From contig JALBYF010000007.1 in NCBI GenBank assembly GCA_023212725.1, positions 1 through 64,000 on the forward strand: DNA of 64,000 nt, given 5' to 3'. This document shows, piece by piece, positions 47,585-57,950 of this stretch (its first letter is position 1; each line of letters begins with the position of its first letter). Both the position numbers and the translations under genes were made by a program. Origin of the DNA: Tranzscheliella williamsii (lineage: Eukaryota; Basidiomycota; Ustilaginomycetes; Ustilaginales; Ustilaginaceae). Under the pieces are notes generated by a model that saw nothing but the letters and a program-made list of their open reading frames with translations, searched no databases and was not told the origin of the DNA.

Positions 47585-49411
47585 ATGGCTTTCAGTACAA
47601 CGGCAGTACCGCACTGTCTGCCATCGGGTTCTCGCTGCTCGTGGGTGACACAGCCACTCGCTGACACTGTGGATGCGGAAAAGGACACAAGGGCACCTTC
47701 GGCCAGCAGTCAACGACTCCGCTTCCCTGTCAATTGGAAGATGGAATACTACATGGCCTTTGCATGGCATCTCTGGATAGAACCGCTTCGGAACCCGAAA
47801 CAAAGTGGCACTCGAACTCCATTTGGCAATTCCTTCGTCCATTGCCTTGACAAGTTTCGCAATTTTGCCTATTGGGACGGCCGGAAGCACGATATGATGT
47901 TCACTGACAAAGGTTGGAGCCCTTACATCGCTAAACTGCTGGAAAATTTTGGCTACATCCCGGTAATCAAGACGAAGAAAGGGGATCACCTTCGAAGAAT
48001 TGGCAGTCCGAATCGCCGTGGCACAGAAAGTGAACATTGCAACTCCTGCATCGATTGTGGTGTAAGCATTGGTGGCAAGGAGAAAGATTCATTCGAAGCA
48101 TTGCAGGCCAAGATATACCAAGACTGCCAACGACGCACCACCTTTGCACAAACCGACGCCGCAATCCTCACGCACCTGGGGAAACATCGAAGCTTAAATG
48201 ACGTAATGGCGATTCTCAACCATATCACATTGTTGTATGCGGACGAGTGGAGCAACAACATCGTCTATATCGAGCTGGTCAGTCTCATCGTGATGCTCAA
48301 CTATATTTCAGCATTTTTCCTACGTGTCCGCTCCCTAGTCTTGGATATCGATATCAAGATGACGGACAAGGATTCTCAGGCGCCTTGGATCAGTACCAAG
48401 ACAATCGAAGTGGTAGACAAGCACCAAGCCCAGACCTACACAAGAGAAGATCCAGCAACTCATAACAGTAGCTATGTTGGCTTTGATGCCTCTACCTTAC
48501 CGGAACGCGATTTGCAGGAATTGAGGAACGGCGCGCAGACAATCGTTTTTACTCTCGTCTGGATCTTCAAAACTGCGTACCGAAGCAAAAGGGATACAGA
48601 GGCCGCCATGCTGAAAACCTTGATCCCGCTGGTGATGACTATCTTTCTGAGGACGAATTCGAAGGCCTTTCATCTGTACAAAGCGACCCTGGCTGCGGAA
48701 AGAACGTTCTCACAAACATTACTGCAATCGCAGCACGTGCTCACCGTTGAGTCGGATCTGCTTCACCTCGCCGCGACGTTACAGATTGTATCAGGTAGCG
48801 ATAGTCAGCTTTGCCGGACGCCTCACAAAGTAGCAAGTATCTCCGGCACCGGTTGCCTGCTCGAGATTACAGGTGCTGTCGCAAGATTCACAAGGCAATA
48901 TATGCGTGTGCTGGGCAAGGTGAATATAAGCAAGCTCTGCGATGGTAAAATGAAGCACTCTTGCGGCTGCGATTGCAAGGAAGATCATTCTGCAAAGGTT
49001 GTGTCTAGCATAGCAGCTTTGAGCGATCGCCTGATGCAGATAGAGATCCATCAAAGGGATTGGATTACTCATATCGTAGTCCCTAACAACGGCAAGACAC
49101 ATATGGTTACAAGCCAAGACAAAACATTCCTTTTACTGCCCGACAAATCAAGCCGCTATACGCTAATGCACAGCTCTTCTTTGCTCTCTCAACACGTCAG
49201 TCTGGCACAGCAGATACTTGCCTCCTGCGACAGTGCTGCAAAGAATGAACTGACGCAGGCATGCGAACGACTGGCGCGGCGAGGTCCTGCGGAAGGCCTT
49301 TCCGAATCCCTGGCAGTACTATCGAAGTATGGGTGTGAATATGCGCAAGAGCTGCAAACGCTAATGTTGGCTAGTACAAAGAGCGGGACGCAACACAGGC
49401 TACGGTGTTGA
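47585..49411 (+). CDS. Orphan 608-residue protein
   Basis: An uninterrupted frame of 608 codons starting MAFSTTAVPHC. I recognise no domain. Visible features are CNSCIDCG at about 154-161 and SCGCDCKEDH at about 459-468, two Cys clusters that could bind metal. There are three moderately hydrophobic helices (IVYIELVSLIVMLNYISAFF, TIVFTLVWIF, TLIPLVMTIFL) and an otherwise mixed composition. G+C and codon use are lower and more even than in neighbouring genes, suggesting a young, fast-evolving or acquired gene. The length and absence of stops favour a real gene. Undetected introns remain possible, and function is unknown. Confidence 0.6.
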   Translation: MAFSTTAVPHCLPSGSRCSWVTQPLADTVDAEKDTRAPSASSQRLRFPVNWKMEYYMAFAWHLWIEPLRNPKQSGTRTPFGNSFVHCLDKFRNFAYWDGRKHDMMFTDKGWSPYIAKLLENFGYIPVIKTKKGDHLRRIGSPNRRGTESEHCNSCIDCGVSIGGKEKDSFEALQAKIYQDCQRRTTFAQTDAAILTHLGKHRSLNDVMAILNHITLLYADEWSNNIVYIELVSLIVMLNYISAFFLRVRSLVLDIDIKMTDKDSQAPWISTKTIEVVDKHQAQTYTREDPATHNSSYVGFDASTLPERDLQELRNGAQTIVFTLVWIFKTAYRSKRDTEAAMLKTLIPLVMTIFLRTNSKAFHLYKATLAAERTFSQTLLQSQHVLTVESDLLHLAATLQIVSGSDSQLCRTPHKVASISGTGCLLEITGAVARFTRQYMRVLGKVNISKLCDGKMKHSCGCDCKEDHSAKVVSSIAALSDRLMQIEIHQRDWITHIVVPNNGKTHMVTSQDKTFLLLPDKSSRYTLMHSSSLLSQHVSLAQQILASCDSAAKNELTQACERLARRGPAEGLSESLAVLSKYGCEYAQELQTLMLASTKSGTQHRLRC

Positions 49412-49736
49412 CAGCAGTCTGACCCCTCGGAACGCAATAACCAAACTTTGCGCAACGACAGATCACCAGCAGTTGACATTTGGGAAGGCAATCGCGAACG
49501 ATATGCTGATAAGATGCCAACTAGGTAGGAAACCGAGATAGGCAATCAAGGAGCGCCAAATCAGTGATGGATGGCAAGTTGAAGCTTGCGGATCTGTCAT
49601 CAACGGAATTAGAAGTTGATATCGACTCGACGCGCCGATTATGAGTAGGGAAAACGCCTGGAACGAAACATTAAAAGAGATTCCTCTATTGATATAAATG
49701 TAAAACTAGGATCTGTCACTGCGCTTAGGTGTTCGA
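49412..49736. other. Intergenic, orphan gene to small membrane protein
   Basis: About 325 nt between convergent genes. It is AT-rich around 49660-49720 and presumably holds both 3' UTRs. Nothing else was recognised. Confidence 0.4.
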
Positions 49737-50324
49737 TCATCCCTTCGGGGGAACAATCTGAAAGGTCCATGCTGGACGCTTCCACTGCGAGGGCGGATGA
49801 AGCTCGGCCTCTTCTAGCCAGTCATGCAAATCCCAGGACCACTGCGTTGTGGCCAGCAGTACCAGATCTGTGACGCTTGGCTTGGCGGGCGGAGCCGGAG
49901 AGGCTGAATTGAGAGTGCGCTGTGCCAGCCATAGGGCGGGTAGGATCTGGGGCAAGATGAACACGAGGCCGAGCACGTTCAGCAAGGACATGTGCAGGGT
50001 GTCGGCCACGGTGATCAGGGAGAGACGGGAGTTTCGGCCTGGGCTGCGGAAGCGCACATCTGTATTGGTCGCGACGTCTGCCTGAGCGGGCAGCAGGAGT
50101 GCGGGCGGCGGGTGCAGGGTGGTGGCGTCCGCCTGGGGCGAGGAGTGGTAGGAGGGTAGTGCGGTGGAGGCGATGCTGGTGGGGCTGGTAATGGGTATGG
50201 TGTCGGGGCGCAGGGCGTCTGCGTAGGCGGGTGGCGGCGCGGTGGGCTCCGACGTGGCCGGCGGCCGTAGCCCGTACTGGTGGGAGGTCTCGTACTTGGT
50301 CGAGGCGGCGTGTGTCTCAACCAT
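49737..50324 (-). CDS. Small protein with one membrane helix, unknown function
   Basis: A 195-residue frame starting MVETHAASTKYETSHQYG. The first half is Pro/Ser/Thr/Ala-rich and disordered. Residues ~110-140 (MSLLNVLGLVFILPQILPAL and following WLAQ) form one hydrophobic helix. The C-terminus has several Trp (TQWSWDLHDWLEEAEL, SQWKRPAWTFQIVPP), suggesting an interfacial domain. I recognise no family. A CAG acceptor with a pyrimidine tract lies 11 nt before the ATG and the frame continues in phase, so an upstream exon may exist. Confidence 0.55.
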   Translation of the reverse strand: MVETHAASTKYETSHQYGLRPPATSEPTAPPPAYADALRPDTIPITSPTSIASTALPSYHSSPQADATTLHPPPALLLPAQADVATNTDVRFRSPGRNSRLSLITVADTLHMSLLNVLGLVFILPQILPALWLAQRTLNSASPAPPAKPSVTDLVLLATTQWSWDLHDWLEEAELHPPSQWKRPAWTFQIVPPKG

Positions 50325-50769
50325 ACCGTGCGTGGCTGCAGGGCAAGGAGATCAGAGAGCTGTAAGCATCCACGCACGTGTGGTGGTGAGGAGCCAAGCG
50401 GGACTCTGCGCAGCGCTCGATGTGGCAAGACGGTGGGTCACACGACGCACGCCCAGGCGCCAGATAAGATAAGGCTTCCCCCTGTCCGCTGCTCCTGACT
50501 CAGCTGACGCGCCGTTCACATGTCCCACATGCCTGGATACAGGCAGCGCAGGATCCGTGCCCTGGGGAGAAAGATAAGACCCCACAGCGCCTACCTCCGC
50601 ACGCGCGCGCCACAACTGCAGTCTCCCCTCTTGCAGTGCCGACGCTATAGGGCGCCCACCGGTGAAAATGTAAGCGACCTGTCCCACCCGTCGCGGACAG
50701 ACACAGCAATGCGGCTGGTTCAGGGCGGTAGAGCAGGCGCGACTCGACGCGGGGGTGTAGAGAGGCTGG
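50325..50769. other. Intergenic, small membrane protein promoter and VPS11 3' side
   Basis: About 445 nt between two minus-strand genes. It has a candidate 3' splice site just upstream of the small gene's ATG. No clear TATA box or other gene was seen. Confidence 0.4.
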
Positions 50770-53700
50770 CTACATGATCTGGGCGCTCTTTGCGGCGGAC
50801 ATGATGGGCTTGCCAAACATGGCGGCGAGGTCCGCAAAGCCGTCGGCGGGGCTGGTCGAGGCGGCGGCGATGATGGTCTGCGCCAGGTGGGCGTTGTGGC
50901 GGCGTGCCTCGCGGACGCGCGCCTGGTTCGAGGCACAGGTGGGGCACTCGGTCTCGTTCTCGCCCAGACAGCGCTGGTGGTAGCTGTGCTTGCACATGAA
51001 GTGCACGCTCGGCAGATCCAGCTGGCCCGCGCATGCCGTGCAGCGCGTCATTTGGAAGACACGTCCGCCCTCGGCATCCGTCAGCTCGCCGATCTCCTTC
51101 AAACAGTCTTCGGTGTTGCGTCGGTACTCCTCGATCTGGTCAAGATCGTCGGCCGTCTGGCCCGCGTCTGCGGCGATCGAAGAGGTGATGAAGCCACGCA
51201 CCATGCCCACCGACACCGCCGAGGTCGACGACAGCGCCTGCACGATCTCTAGCGTCGACATCAGCCCGTGCTTGCGCACCAGCTGCAAGATGGCGTCCAG
51301 ATCATCGCCATGCCTCTGCAGAATCGTCGGCGACGAGACCAGAAAGCGCAGAACCATGCTGTACAGCTCGGGCTTGTTCTGCGGATCTGCGTACCGGTAA
51401 AGCGAGTGGATCACTTGCCTGCTTGCCTCGCCGCCTGCTTCGCTCTGTGACTTGCCGGTGAGGGTGTCCAGCGTAGCTACCTCGGCGGAAGCAGCGTCCA
51501 TCCAGAGTCGAATAATATCTTCGTACATGCCCATGCGCTCGTACAGTAGGATCAGACCCTCTGTGAAATCTTCCATCGAGCAGAGCATCACAGCGTGGTC
51601 AATGTCGTAAGGGAGCGCGTCATACTGCTCAAGCAATCGCAAGGCGGTGTCTCTCGGCCGCTCATCGCTCTTAGCGGCTGAAGTGAGGTACAGCTCGAGC
51701 AATGTGTTCCAGATGGATTTCTGGTCCAGCGTTTCCTGATCTTCGTAGCCGTCGTAGCCGCCATCGCCGTTGCCCACGCCCAGGCCCAGTCCGAGCTCGC
51801 GCAATGCCGTGTCGACGTCATGCATCCCCTCGTCTGCTGGCGGCGGGGCTTTGCCGGCATAAGCTGGCGGCGCGTTGCTAAGCGGTCTAGCGGCGTCCAT
51901 ATTGACAGCTTGGCCCCAACGAGCTAGGGCTACAGTCTCCAGAAATCTCATGAACTGCACCGGATGTTGTATGAAGTGCGCGAAGAACGTTCGGGGCGAA
52001 GGCGGATCATAAGCCTGCATCTTGCCGCCTGCTGCCTGCTGCTCGGCACCTGAGGTCTTGGATGCATTGCTGTCATCCGCCCCAGTGCTGACCTCCTTCG
52101 CTTGGGTCTTCGAGTTGTCGCCAGCCGCGTACGAAACGGGCCGGGGTTGCTCCTCGAGGCTGTATGGTTCAACGGCAGTCGAGTTGCGCTGCGACATACG
52201 ATGTGCCGGCGATGAGGTGCCTGGTGGGGCGTTCTTAGCGGCGGCAGATTTTCCGAATCCACCCACCTGCAGGTAGCTGAGATAAGCGGCGGCAGCACTC
52301 TTGTTGTTGTCATTCTGGCTCAGCTCCTTTGCGGACTGCAGCTGTAAGGCCTGCTGTGCAGCATCCGAGTTCGCTCGGTAGGCGCCAGAGCAAAGCGCGA
52401 TCAGCAGGTCTGTCGTCTCGTCCGGAATGGCATCCAGCAGTGTCTTGGCATACTGTCCCATGCTTTGCACGGCTTCCTCGGCTTCGAGGCCGCGGACATA
52501 GTTGATGGCATCATGATAGTCCGCAGCGTCTTCAATCTGGATGCGCAAGTATTCTCTGTGCTCGCCGTAGCGCTTAGCCAGATAGGCGGCATGCGAGTAG
52601 TACCCTGCCTGTCGACACACCCGCATGGCGGTCTCCAGATCGAAGGGCAAGTCGTCGCGGTCCTCGAAGCTGTCCGGGTCGCTCGGGGTGCCCTGAGCGC
52701 CAGCGGAAGAATCGACGGGACCAGCGTGCGGACGTATGATAAAGCGATCCAAGCTCGCCACATCCTTCAACTTGGTATAACAGTTCAGCAAGAGCGTGGT
52801 GTGATCCGAGCTTGCAAGATTCTGAGCATGCAATTCCTGCAGATAGGTCGTCAGGTTGGTTATCCGCTGGGCATCCAGAAACTTGCGGATGACAAAAGAA
52901 GGTTGCGTATGCCCGATCGTCTTGATGTACTGTGTCATGGCGCCATCAAAGTCTCCTTTAGAGTAGAGATGGTCGCCATATCTCTGATAGATATCTCCCA
53001 TTAGTGCTTCGATCCGGCTCACGGCGTCAAGCGACGTCGCTCGCTCAGCATGTGACTTGGCCAGGTTGACAGCGAGGAGGAAGAGACTCTTTCGATAGAG
53101 GACCTCGAGCTTAGCTCGCAGCGGCTTTTCGTCCAGTCGCGTCACTTCCGCCGCATCGCTCACCACCACAACTTCGCCGGAAGGCGCCACCCAGGTGGCC
53201 CTCACGCCCGACTCTAATGTGCCGCTGTAGGCAACAAGCTTGTTGTCGAGGTCGAAGATGGTTATCTTGGCAATCTCGGACGATGGAGACAGGTGTGCTC
53301 CTTTCCGTTGTACTGGCGTCCCTATTGGAGAGCCGCGCAGAGGGGTAGCAGCCGAGTGATCTCTGTCTTTAACGTAATTGCGGACTGTCGCCGACGCTGA
53401 TGACGAGGATGGCGTGAAGGGAGGGGATACGATGATGACTTGGGAGGCCAACATATGGATGGACGACTTTGGTCCCTCGTACGCAAAGCAAGCCTCTCTA
53501 CCGTCTTGTCCGATCACGTAGATGGCCTCATCTCTAGCGATCACCATCTTGCCAGCAGAAGGAGCGCCTTGGCCGAATGCACCTCTCGGGGTGGCCCCTA
53601 GTGTCACCGGTACTGTGGCGGCTATGGAAGACCGTGAAGGGATGATGGCAGCACAGCCCAAAGCAGCCCCTACGTCGTCGAGTACCGCGGGGCTCCCACC

Positions 53701-54849
53701 TGCTCCTTTGCCGACCACGATATACCGTAGTACTCTGAAGAGCGTTACGATAAACAGATGGACATTTGATGGCGCCGTGGCTGAGGCTGACGCAGATTCG
53801 ACGGCCGCTGCTCTCGGATCTCTCTGCCTGGGAAGAGGGCCCTTCCTCCCTTTGGACCCTTGCAAACCCCTTGTGTCGTGTGGGGTAGCTGCATTGGCCA
53901 ATGTCGGAGCGGCTGGCACTGCCTTATCAGGAGAGCCTTGGAGAGTAGCCGTTTCGGAGAACCCCAGAGCTGTCACCGGCTCGTGTCCACCATTTTCGCT
54001 GTTGGTAGGCTGATAGACGACCTTGAACTTAGGCAGGGCAATGGCAGGTGAAGGCCGTATGTTCGAGTTGAGCTGAGCGATACCGGCGTTGCTAGCTGCT
54101 GCCATAAGAACTGTGTCAAGTCCTCTGATCAGCAGCACAGTGCCGTCTGCAAGCGCCACAGATAGATAAGAGAGGGAGGGAGTATGGGAAATAGCAGCTA
54201 TCGGATGCGGTCTGCTTCCGTGCTGGACCTTGCCTTCTGCCAAAAGTCGTGGCATCCATGTGGTTTTGGCCGAAGCAGTTTCCGCAGCGTCATCTACCAC
54301 ACCGCTAGAGCTGCGTCCGTTTCGAATGTCCCATATCCTGAGTATCGGAAAGCGAGAGCTGTCTTCTTCTCCCAGCGCGATTACCCGACCCCTAGCATCC
54401 GACGACAAATGGGTGATCCTACCTGCGACGCCCGCCGATGAAAAAGCGTCCCAAGACGCGATTTCTGCATATGTCCCTGGATCGAGCACCTTAACAGTGC
54501 CATGGATGGTACCTAAGAGTATTGATGGGACCTTCTTGTTCCCTCTCTTTGACTGGTCCGCTACTGCCGCAGTAATGGAGGTGGCTGCGCCCGGGTCGCT
54601 CGAAGGCGGTTCGGAGGACTGGGAGCGGTAAGCGGAGGCAGGAGGACTGACTGGACACTGGCAGACAGCAGCGACCTCATTCGGCTGGCTGAAAGCCGCT
54701 GGCGGGCGTGCAAGGTCGTTTGTGTCGCGAATGGGCGTCGATTCGAAGAAGGAGAACTGGCGCCAGGCCGGGCCAGCTGCAGCTGCAGCGGCGGCAGCAG
54801 CAGCAGCAGTGCCAATCTCGGCCTCCTGTTGACCACCCTTCTCAGGCAT
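50770..54849 (-). CDS. VPS11: Vps11/Pep5, core subunit of HOPS and CORVET
   Basis: Core tethering subunit for endosome and vacuole fusion. The 1359-residue intronless protein begins MPEKGGQQEAEIG. Its N-terminal WRQFSFFES and following beta-propeller repeats (ILLGTIHGTVKVLD, IRNGRSSS and FIVTLFRVLRYIVVG) run to about 560. The alpha-solenoid with clathrin-heavy-chain-type repeats follows (YQRYGDHLYSKGDFDGAMTQ, FLDAQRITNLTTYLQELH, LLLNCYTKLKD, AAYLAKRYGEHREYL, YERMGMYEDIIRLWM). A C-terminal RING lies at 1270-1305 (CTAC, CKHSYHQRC, CPTC). It is longer than yeast Vps11 (about 1030) because of Ser/Pro-rich insertions, including one between about 840 and 960. Family call is firm. Confidence 0.95.
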   Translation of the reverse strand: MPEKGGQQEAEIGTAAAAAAAAAAAGPAWRQFSFFESTPIRDTNDLARPPAAFSQPNEVAAVCQCPVSPPASAYRSQSSEPPSSDPGAATSITAAVADQSKRGNKKVPSILLGTIHGTVKVLDPGTYAEIASWDAFSSAGVAGRITHLSSDARGRVIALGEEDSSRFPILRIWDIRNGRSSSGVVDDAAETASAKTTWMPRLLAEGKVQHGSRPHPIAAISHTPSLSYLSVALADGTVLLIRGLDTVLMAAASNAGIAQLNSNIRPSPAIALPKFKVVYQPTNSENGGHEPVTALGFSETATLQGSPDKAVPAAPTLANAATPHDTRGLQGSKGRKGPLPRQRDPRAAAVESASASATAPSNVHLFIVTLFRVLRYIVVGKGAGGSPAVLDDVGAALGCAAIIPSRSSIAATVPVTLGATPRGAFGQGAPSAGKMVIARDEAIYVIGQDGREACFAYEGPKSSIHMLASQVIIVSPPFTPSSSSASATVRNYVKDRDHSAATPLRGSPIGTPVQRKGAHLSPSSEIAKITIFDLDNKLVAYSGTLESGVRATWVAPSGEVVVVSDAAEVTRLDEKPLRAKLEVLYRKSLFLLAVNLAKSHAERATSLDAVSRIEALMGDIYQRYGDHLYSKGDFDGAMTQYIKTIGHTQPSFVIRKFLDAQRITNLTTYLQELHAQNLASSDHTTLLLNCYTKLKDVASLDRFIIRPHAGPVDSSAGAQGTPSDPDSFEDRDDLPFDLETAMRVCRQAGYYSHAAYLAKRYGEHREYLRIQIEDAADYHDAINYVRGLEAEEAVQSMGQYAKTLLDAIPDETTDLLIALCSGAYRANSDAAQQALQLQSAKELSQNDNNKSAAAAYLSYLQVGGFGKSAAAKNAPPGTSSPAHRMSQRNSTAVEPYSLEEQPRPVSYAAGDNSKTQAKEVSTGADDSNASKTSGAEQQAAGGKMQAYDPPSPRTFFAHFIQHPVQFMRFLETVALARWGQAVNMDAARPLSNAPPAYAGKAPPPADEGMHDVDTALRELGLGLGVGNGDGGYDGYEDQETLDQKSIWNTLLELYLTSAAKSDERPRDTALRLLEQYDALPYDIDHAVMLCSMEDFTEGLILLYERMGMYEDIIRLWMDAASAEVATLDTLTGKSQSEAGGEASRQVIHSLYRYADPQNKPELYSMVLRFLVSSPTILQRHGDDLDAILQLVRKHGLMSTLEIVQALSSTSAVSVGMVRGFITSSIAADAGQTADDLDQIEEYRRNTEDCLKEIGELTDAEGGRVFQMTRCTACAGQLDLPSVHFMCKHSYHQRCLGENETECPTCASNQARVREARRHNAHLAQTIIAAASTSPADGFADLAAMFGKPIMSAAKSAQIM

Positions 54850-55214
54850 GGCTACCTCCCGTGGCCGGCAACGCCAACAGAGATAGCGTACAAGGCTGTT
54901 GCGAGATCTAGTATGGAAGGAACCGGATGTCGTGAGTGGAGAAAGGGTACTCCTGACGTACCCAAGGGGTCGAGTGTGAGTGCATGCTGAGGTCCAGAAC
55001 GATGGCTAACTATAAACCTAACAATGACTCGACCTCCTTTTTCGTTCATCACTCACGCTGTGACCTCTTACTTGCCAGCCAACGTCACAGTCCTTTCGGC
55101 GAGCCGCACAACAATCTGAATCTATTCTTGTGATGCGCATGGTAGGACTCGAGATGGGTGGTCGGGTGTCCTGGAGAAGGGTGTTCTGTGATAGAGTAAG
55201 GTGATGCACTCTAG
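54850..55214. other. Intergenic, VPS11 promoter and carrier-like 3' side
   Basis: About 365 nt between two minus-strand genes. No recognisable element or coding sequence was seen. Confidence 0.4.
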
Positions 55215-57950
55215 CTAGTTGAGGTCACCGCCCAACCACGCAAAAACTAGGAAGGCGACCCCATAGGGCGTGGCCAGACGCTTTAGAGTCCAACCCACAC
55301 GGCCTGAAGCCCAGTATCTGGTTCCCTTCTGGAGAGTGCCTTTGTCGCTCGCGCCAAAGCCACCGGTCCTAGATTCTCCGCTTTGGGCCGCTCTTTGCAG
55401 CGATGGTGCAACATCCATCTGGGCCGGCGGTGCAATGGCATTGGAAGAAGCAAAGCTGTTATTGACTGGGTTATTGCGCGTCCATTGGCGCTTCATTTTA
55501 GCTTCAGGTGAATCGACTGATCTTCTGCGGGAGGCCAGCGACATTAACAGCGTTCGCTGAGCGACCGTCGTCACTTTGCTCGTCAGTGTCTCTCTTGCAA
55601 CGCCTGTCGAGGGAGACGTGGAGGAGCATGAGCCAGGTAGGCGATCAACGCCGGCTGCTCCACGGACTACCTGATTGTCGAGTAAGGGCTTCGGGATCTC
55701 GGGCAAGAAAGGCGCAACGAAATAGGTGTGCAGCAAGAGCAGAAGAACAGGCGTCTTTGACGGATTTGGACCACCAGAGTGATGGTAATCTAGCTGAGCT
55801 GTAGACCGCGCATGCTCAACGAGCAGAGTGAGGAAACCCGGCCTAGTAGCCAGCGTTGGGGGAAATTGGCTCGTTCCACGAGGCTTGCGTGTCACTGACC
55901 AAGCTGCCTTGTTGGTAAACTCCCCTTCCGACTTGACACTGGACGTTGCATGGTCGTTAGATATGCGCAGATTGTTCTCCCTATCTCGAGCTGGCGACGT
56001 CGCCAAGATACGTCGCGCATTCCTTTTCCGCTTAGCCTCTATCATGGACGGCAGTGGTGACGAATGAGACAAATCCGAGATGGGCTGCTTCACGCATTCG
56101 GTAGATAGTGGTGCCTTTGTTTTGCCTGTGATGCCAAGTGGATGCCTCGCTCGAGCTAGATTTGCCCGTGCTGTGATGCGCGACTCCTTCGTTCCCATCG
56201 AGTTCTGTCTACGCAGAACCTGAAAGCCTCCTTTTCTTTTTAGTCTGGGGCCGAGGGGCTTCGAGCATGTGCTAGGACGAGCGCCCTTGATGGTTCTCCT
56301 ACCCAGCATCGAGAAGGTGTCGGATGCAGCAGTGCTCGAGGTCGAGCCGGCTGCCGCGTTGGGCCTCGAAGCAGTTGATGCACTCCGATTCCCGTTCATC
56401 GTAGAAGAGGGAGGCGCCTTGTAGCCTGGTTCGCGCTTGCCTCGTTCCCATTCCTTTCTGCCTTCCCATATGACAACCCGCATCAGTTCGAAGGGCCTAC
56501 CCACCATTTCATAGCTGAATGCACCGATGGCGCCGCCAACCAAGAGGATGATGACGGCAACCACGCGACCCTGTACGGTGCGGGACTGGTTGTAGCTGAC
56601 GTCCGCATCGGTGACGCTTTTCTGACCCCGGCGGATCCATTTCCCGACGTCTTCTATATCTTCAATGTGCATGTCTTTACCGGAGCCCGCGGCATTATCG
56701 TCCGCCTCTCTGCGCCCGACGACATTGCTACCACCCTGGCTAGGCTGCTGCCCAAGCCGTGGCGACGTACGAACGATGCCGAGACCCCGAGCATTGGACC
56801 AGGCACTGATGCGATCAATCGACGTAGAGGCGGTGAAAGCACATCTTCGAGAAACCTCGAAAATGAAGAAGAAGCTTCCAAAGCCGACACTGTCTCGGAT
56901 CAGAGAAAGGGCAAGGCCAGAACCATGAACGCCGCCCCTCCACCGCTTGAGCCGTTTCTCCCATTCTTTCCGCTTTTCGGCTGACATAAAGCCTTCTGCT
57001 GCCGATGTCTTTGGTATTGGTTTAGCTGCTGTGACTGCGCCTCGGTTGGTCTTTGATTTCGGGCCAAAGAGGGAGGAGAAAAGGGGTTTTTTGGCAGGGC
57101 GCTGAGCGTTTTTGATCGTTTCGTCCTGTACGCTTCGGACCAATCTGTCTCGAGCGATGGCTGGGGCAAAGGGCAAAATGGCAGCGCGGAGGACAGCACG
57201 CCAAGAAATGGTAGCAGCATGCCGATGATGGCTTCGACCGCCTCTTCGCCTGCCAGTCTCTGTGTTGCTGACATTATGTTGGATAATATAGCGGACATTG
57301 TCTAGCGGAGCCGAGAGGAAGCATTGAGCCGCACCTGCCACTGCACCCGAAGCCGTCACGATCCACAGCGGCGTCCACTGCGGCTTGTCAGAGTCCTGTG
57401 TAGTTGAGGCTGCCTCGCTCTCGTTTGTCTGTCCGTCGTGCAAGGGCTTGCGCTCCTCTGTTCGCCTTGACTTGGCGAGCAACCTCGCCTCGGTGATACT
57501 ATATGCTTCAAAAAGGGTGAAGCCGATGGCAGTGTTAAAGAGCAACGGGGGCATGAGCAAGTGTGGCAAGAAGCTAGAGCTCTCTCTTTTCAGGACGGAG
57601 CGCAGATAGCGCAGGCTTAGCTGACGGCCTTCTCGCTTTGCCATTGCCTCGAGAATAGTCCAGGAAGACAGCTTGACCGGTCGGAAGAGGCGCACCGGTC
57701 TCTTGAACAGAAACGCTAGCGTGCCGAACAGCGCTCGAACCACGGCTCCTCCGAGTGACTCGGATCGGGTCGCTTCGCGTGAGCCATCCCTCTGGCCAGA
57801 TGCTTTGCTTAGAGACCCCCTACGCTTGACTGAGGAAGAGGCATTGGAAGCACTCTTGGTGCTCGTCGATTGGCTTGAAGCGGTATTGTGAGACGGAGAC
57901 GCTTTGGCTGGCGTCTGTTCTGCCGCCTCAGCCGCTACCGTCGCCGACAT
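55215..57950 (-). CDS. Large mitochondrial-carrier-like membrane protein
   Basis: A 911-residue intronless protein starting MSATVAAEAAEQTP. Its features resemble a divergent mitochondrial carrier (SLC25). A basic N-terminus is followed by helices around 90-160, then ASGAVAGAAQCFLSAPLDNV with RYIIQ (compare the PxD/E-x-x-K/R signature), LIRDSVGFGSFFFIFEVSRR and GGAIGAFSYEMVGRPFELMR. These correspond to helix signatures of the three carrier repeats, but with long insertions between them. Residues about 530-860 are Arg/Ser-rich and disordered, and the protein ends in a hydrophobic segment (ATPYGVAFLVFAWLGG). Normal carriers have about 300 residues, so this is an atypical member. Transport function and substrate are unknown. 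Confidence 0.55.
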   Translation of the reverse strand: MSATVAAEAAEQTPAKASPSHNTASSQSTSTKSASNASSSVKRRGSLSKASGQRDGSREATRSESLGGAVVRALFGTLAFLFKRPVRLFRPVKLSSWTILEAMAKREGRQLSLRYLRSVLKRESSSFLPHLLMPPLLFNTAIGFTLFEAYSITEARLLAKSRRTEERKPLHDGQTNESEAASTTQDSDKPQWTPLWIVTASGAVAGAAQCFLSAPLDNVRYIIQHNVSNTETGRRRGGRSHHRHAATISWRAVLRAAILPFAPAIARDRLVRSVQDETIKNAQRPAKKPLFSSLFGPKSKTNRGAVTAAKPIPKTSAAEGFMSAEKRKEWEKRLKRWRGGVHGSGLALSLIRDSVGFGSFFFIFEVSRRCAFTASTSIDRISAWSNARGLGIVRTSPRLGQQPSQGGSNVVGRREADDNAAGSGKDMHIEDIEDVGKWIRRGQKSVTDADVSYNQSRTVQGRVVAVIILLVGGAIGAFSYEMVGRPFELMRVVIWEGRKEWERGKREPGYKAPPSSTMNGNRSASTASRPNAAAGSTSSTAASDTFSMLGRRTIKGARPSTCSKPLGPRLKRKGGFQVLRRQNSMGTKESRITARANLARARHPLGITGKTKAPLSTECVKQPISDLSHSSPLPSMIEAKRKRNARRILATSPARDRENNLRISNDHATSSVKSEGEFTNKAAWSVTRKPRGTSQFPPTLATRPGFLTLLVEHARSTAQLDYHHSGGPNPSKTPVLLLLLHTYFVAPFLPEIPKPLLDNQVVRGAAGVDRLPGSCSSTSPSTGVARETLTSKVTTVAQRTLLMSLASRRRSVDSPEAKMKRQWTRNNPVNNSFASSNAIAPPAQMDVAPSLQRAAQSGESRTGGFGASDKGTLQKGTRYWASGRVGWTLKRLATPYGVAFLVFAWLGGDLN

